A DNA stretch of 64,000 nt, taken from contig NZ_KI912268.1 of the NCBI RefSeq assembly GCF_000242615.2, positions 1,951,477-2,015,476 on the forward strand, written 5' to 3'. This document shows positions 62,607-64,000 of the stretch, in pieces. Source of the stretch: Holophaga foetida DSM 6591. Its GTDB lineage: Bacteria > Acidobacteriota > Holophagae > Holophagales > Holophagaceae. Each line of letters begins with the position of its first letter. Position 1 is the stretch's first letter. Position numbers and translations under genes: made by a program. The notes under the pieces were generated by a model. It did not search any database and was not told the DNA's origin. It saw only the letters and a program-made list of their open reading frames with translations.

Positions 62607-63122
62607 TCAGCGACTGGGATTGGAAACCGTCTGGGTATCCAAAGGAGTGCGAGAGACAGAGGGCTGCATGGGAAGGACCAGTTCCCGGGCCTTCTGGGCG
62701 CCCTTGGGGGAGCTCCTCGCCAGTACCAGCTCGTTCTGGGTGGCCTTGACCTGGGCAGCAGCGTCCTCGGAAGCCTTGGCCAAGCGCTGCACCTCCATCT
62801 CTTTCTGCTGGACGGCAGCAGCGAGAGCATCGGCCTTGCGCTTCTGGATGGTCCCCCAGGTCCCGAGACCTCCAAGGGCAAGAGCCACGGGCAACCCAGC
62901 CGCCAGAAGCATGGGCCAGACCCTTCGGGTCTTCACAACGGAAGCGTGTTGGCGCCTCGTGGCCTCCCGGCGCAACTCTTCAGCAAGATCCAGGACCTCG
63001 GGAGAAAGCTGAGCCTTGGCCCGGACGGGCATCTTGGGATCGAGCCCCAGCAGATCCTTCAACTCCATGCGGAGCTCCTGATCGGCGGTGGATTCGTCAC
63101 AAGCGGTTTCATGCCATGACAT
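62607..63122 (-). CDS. Putative anti-sigma factor, membrane anchored
   Basis: A 171-residue protein: cytosolic N-terminal part (1-68), one membrane helix at about 69-90 (WPMLLAAGLPVALALGGLGT), and an extracytoplasmic coiled coil (QQKEMEVQRLAKASEDAAAQ). This is the usual topology of anti-sigma factors. It overlaps the ECF sigma gene by 14 bases and has GGAGG before ATG 63122. No zinc-binding HxxxCxxC motif is present, so it would be a non-ZAS type if the call is right. Confidence 0.6.
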   Translation of the reverse strand: MSWHETACDESTADQELRMELKDLLGLDPKMPVRAKAQLSPEVLDLAEELRREATRRQHASVVKTRRVWPMLLAAGLPVALALGGLGTWGTIQKRKADALAAAVQQKEMEVQRLAKASEDAAAQVKATQNELVLARSSPKGAQKARELVLPMQPSVSRTPLDTQTVSNPSR

Positions 63123-63630
63123 GGGCGCCTCCTGAGGTATTGAGTTGATCGCGCAATTGGGCCTTGGCGCGATGGATACGAGTCTTGACTGTGGCTTCAG
63201 GGATTTCCAGGATTTCGCCAATCTCCCGAATGGACAGGCCTTCCACGACGAAGAGCCAGAGGGCTTCCCGGAACGTGGGGGAAAGGGTCCGCATCCGCTC
63301 CCGGATCTCGCGGCTCAGAAGCAGGTCTTCCGCCTCGGGGGCCCTGCCGGGCTCCATGACCACTTCGAGGCTCAGGTTCTGGTTCTTCATGGGACGCCGC
63401 TCCGTGAGGGAAAGGGTCCGAACCGTACCGTAAAGGAAAGCGGCCGGGTGGTCCACGGGCTCCTCACGCTGCATGAGGATGACGAAGGCCTCCTGGGCGA
63501 TGTCTTCGGGATAGGTGGCGCCATAGCGCCGGGCATAGGCCACGAGCCTCGGATAGAGGTCCGCAAAGGCCTGATGGAAATCGGCGACATCCCCGAAGGG
63601 GGTCGTAGTGGTGGTGTCTGGGGCTTGCAT
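63109..63630 (-). CDS. ECF-type RNA polymerase sigma factor
   Basis: A 173-residue sigma factor with regions 2 and 4 only. Region 2: HQAFADLYPRLVAYARRYGA, PEDIAQEAFVILMQ. Region 4: LSPTFREALWLFVVEGLSIR, EIGEILEIPEATVKTRIHRA. ATG 63630 with GGAG six bases upstream gives the right length; the longer frame has no support. Coupled to the membrane anti-sigma-like gene. Its regulon may include the FecR gene, which is inference. Confidence 0.9.
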   Translation of the reverse strand: MQAPDTTTTTPFGDVADFHQAFADLYPRLVAYARRYGATYPEDIAQEAFVILMQREEPVDHPAAFLYGTVRTLSLTERRPMKNQNLSLEVVMEPGRAPEAEDLLLSREIRERMRTLSPTFREALWLFVVEGLSIREIGEILEIPEATVKTRIHRAKAQLRDQLNTSGGAHVMA

Positions 63631-63712
63631 GCATCGCTCCGCAAAAGGTATGCGAGATCCGCCCACGAGGTTCCTGGCAAATCCCCGGCGCGGAGAAGAT
63701 AGTCTATTGGCT

Positions 63713-64000
63713 ATGTCGAGCGACTTGCGAGCGTGGCGGGAAACCCTCCAGGATCTGGGGGTCATGGGGCTCGTTCCGCCCCCAGGCTCAGCCCATGCGC
63801 CTCCCCCCCCCCCCCAACCTCAGGCGGCACCGGCCCCACGGTCGCCTGCGGCTCGGCCTGCCCCGGCCCAGTCAGCCTCGCCTCGCCCCCCGGTCAGACA
63901 GATGGAGGCCGCCCCCGCCTTCCAAGTCCCCAGGGATCCCATCGGGTGCCCCTCCATGGAGGCGGTTTCGTCCGCCTCCAGCCTCCAGGATTTGGAGTCC
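63713..64000 (+). CDS. Probable family-4 uracil-DNA glycosylase, N-terminal part
   Basis: The first 96 codons are present; the gene runs off the window. It begins MSSDLRAWRETLQDLGVMGL, then a Pro/Ala-rich linker (with CCT CCC CCC CCC CCC CAA), and ends SSLQDLES just where family-4 glycosylases begin their 4Fe-4S/catalytic domain. The catalytic motif is outside, so the call is tentative. A run of 13 C lies at 63803-63815. No Shine-Dalgarno precedes ATG 63713, but TAGTCT lies seven bases before it. Confidence 0.4.
   Translation, partial: MSSDLRAWRETLQDLGVMGLVPPPGSAHAPPPPPQPQAAPAPRSPAARPAPAQSASPRPPVRQMEAAPAFQVPRDPIGCPSMEAVSSASSLQDLES

Overview
This 64 kb window looks like chromosomal DNA of a GC-rich, Gram-negative bacterium, most likely an Acidobacteriota of the Holophaga/Geothrix type. 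That placement is inference. It rests on a TonB-dependent receptor with an N-terminal carboxypeptidase-regulatory-like domain, a FecR/DUF6600 envelope gene, many GTG/TTG starts and HspR-controlled chaperones. No rRNA, tRNA or CRISPR array was recognised. Almost the whole window is housekeeping DNA. Accessory material is concentrated at 27.3-30.1 kb.

Layout. 0-4.7 kb (minus): dnaK-dnaJ-hspR, a group-2 sigma factor and a truncated DnaC-like ATPase. 4.8-7.5 kb (plus): yacG, exoD-like, trmD, rplS with a structured leader, dtd. 7.5-15.8 kb: queE and an SDR, small membrane proteins, a SirB1-like protein, ribA, an nrnA-like phosphoesterase, an adenosine deaminase, a Fur-family regulator, a divergent tautomerase-like/winged-helix fusion, and truA. 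16-24.6 kb (plus): HU, fliL, fliN, a thiD-like kinase, an unknown protein, dnaG, rpoD and a PstS-like lipoprotein-independent binding protein. 24.7-27.1 kb: thiG facing a UbiD-type decarboxylase.

27.1-30.1 kb is the accessory patch. A TfoX-N gene is split by a 1313-bp ISAs1-family element with a clean 10-bp target duplication. It is followed by an apparently internally deleted DUF2971-like gene and a BrnT/BrnA-type toxin-antitoxin pair bounded by imperfect 32-bp direct repeats. The DNA here is visibly AT-richer than its surroundings.

30.2-33.0 kb (minus): nuoE-nuoF plus an EamA transporter. 33.2-38.3 kb (plus): three tandem chemoreceptors, two of which share a nearly identical signalling domain. 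38.4-41.2 kb (minus): CDGSH protein, YceI, ribF, TerC. Then rsmE (+), a large TonB-dependent receptor (-) and a divergent PilT-like ATPase (-). 47-49.4 kb: a secreted Lys/Ala-rich repeat protein with a candidate sigma-54 promoter beside a sigma-54 response regulator. 49.4-57.9 kb: DUF4412-like protein, dus, an MFS exporter, rplU-rpmA, then obgE-nadD-rsfS-gdh-CDF transporter. 57.9-64 kb: MBL hydrolase, CsgG/SHOCT-like protein, PilZ protein, a frameshifted FecR/DUF6600 gene, a small coiled-coil membrane protein, a putative anti-sigma and its ECF sigma factor, and the start of a probable family-4 uracil-DNA glycosylase.

How genes work together. Protein folding stress (HspR/DnaKJ), ribosome and tRNA maturation (trmD, rplS, rplU, rpmA, obgE, rsfS, truA, dus, rsmE, dtd, queE) and replication/transcription initiation (dnaG, rpoD) dominate. 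Sensing and surface functions (MCPs, FliL/FliN, PilZ, PilT-like, sigma-54 regulator, ECF/anti-sigma) suggest a motile cell. No clearly new multi-gene system is obvious. The best leads are the sigma-54/secreted repeat protein pair, the 4-OT/winged-helix fusion, the duplicated-N-domain PilT, and the AT-rich IS/toxin-antitoxin patch.
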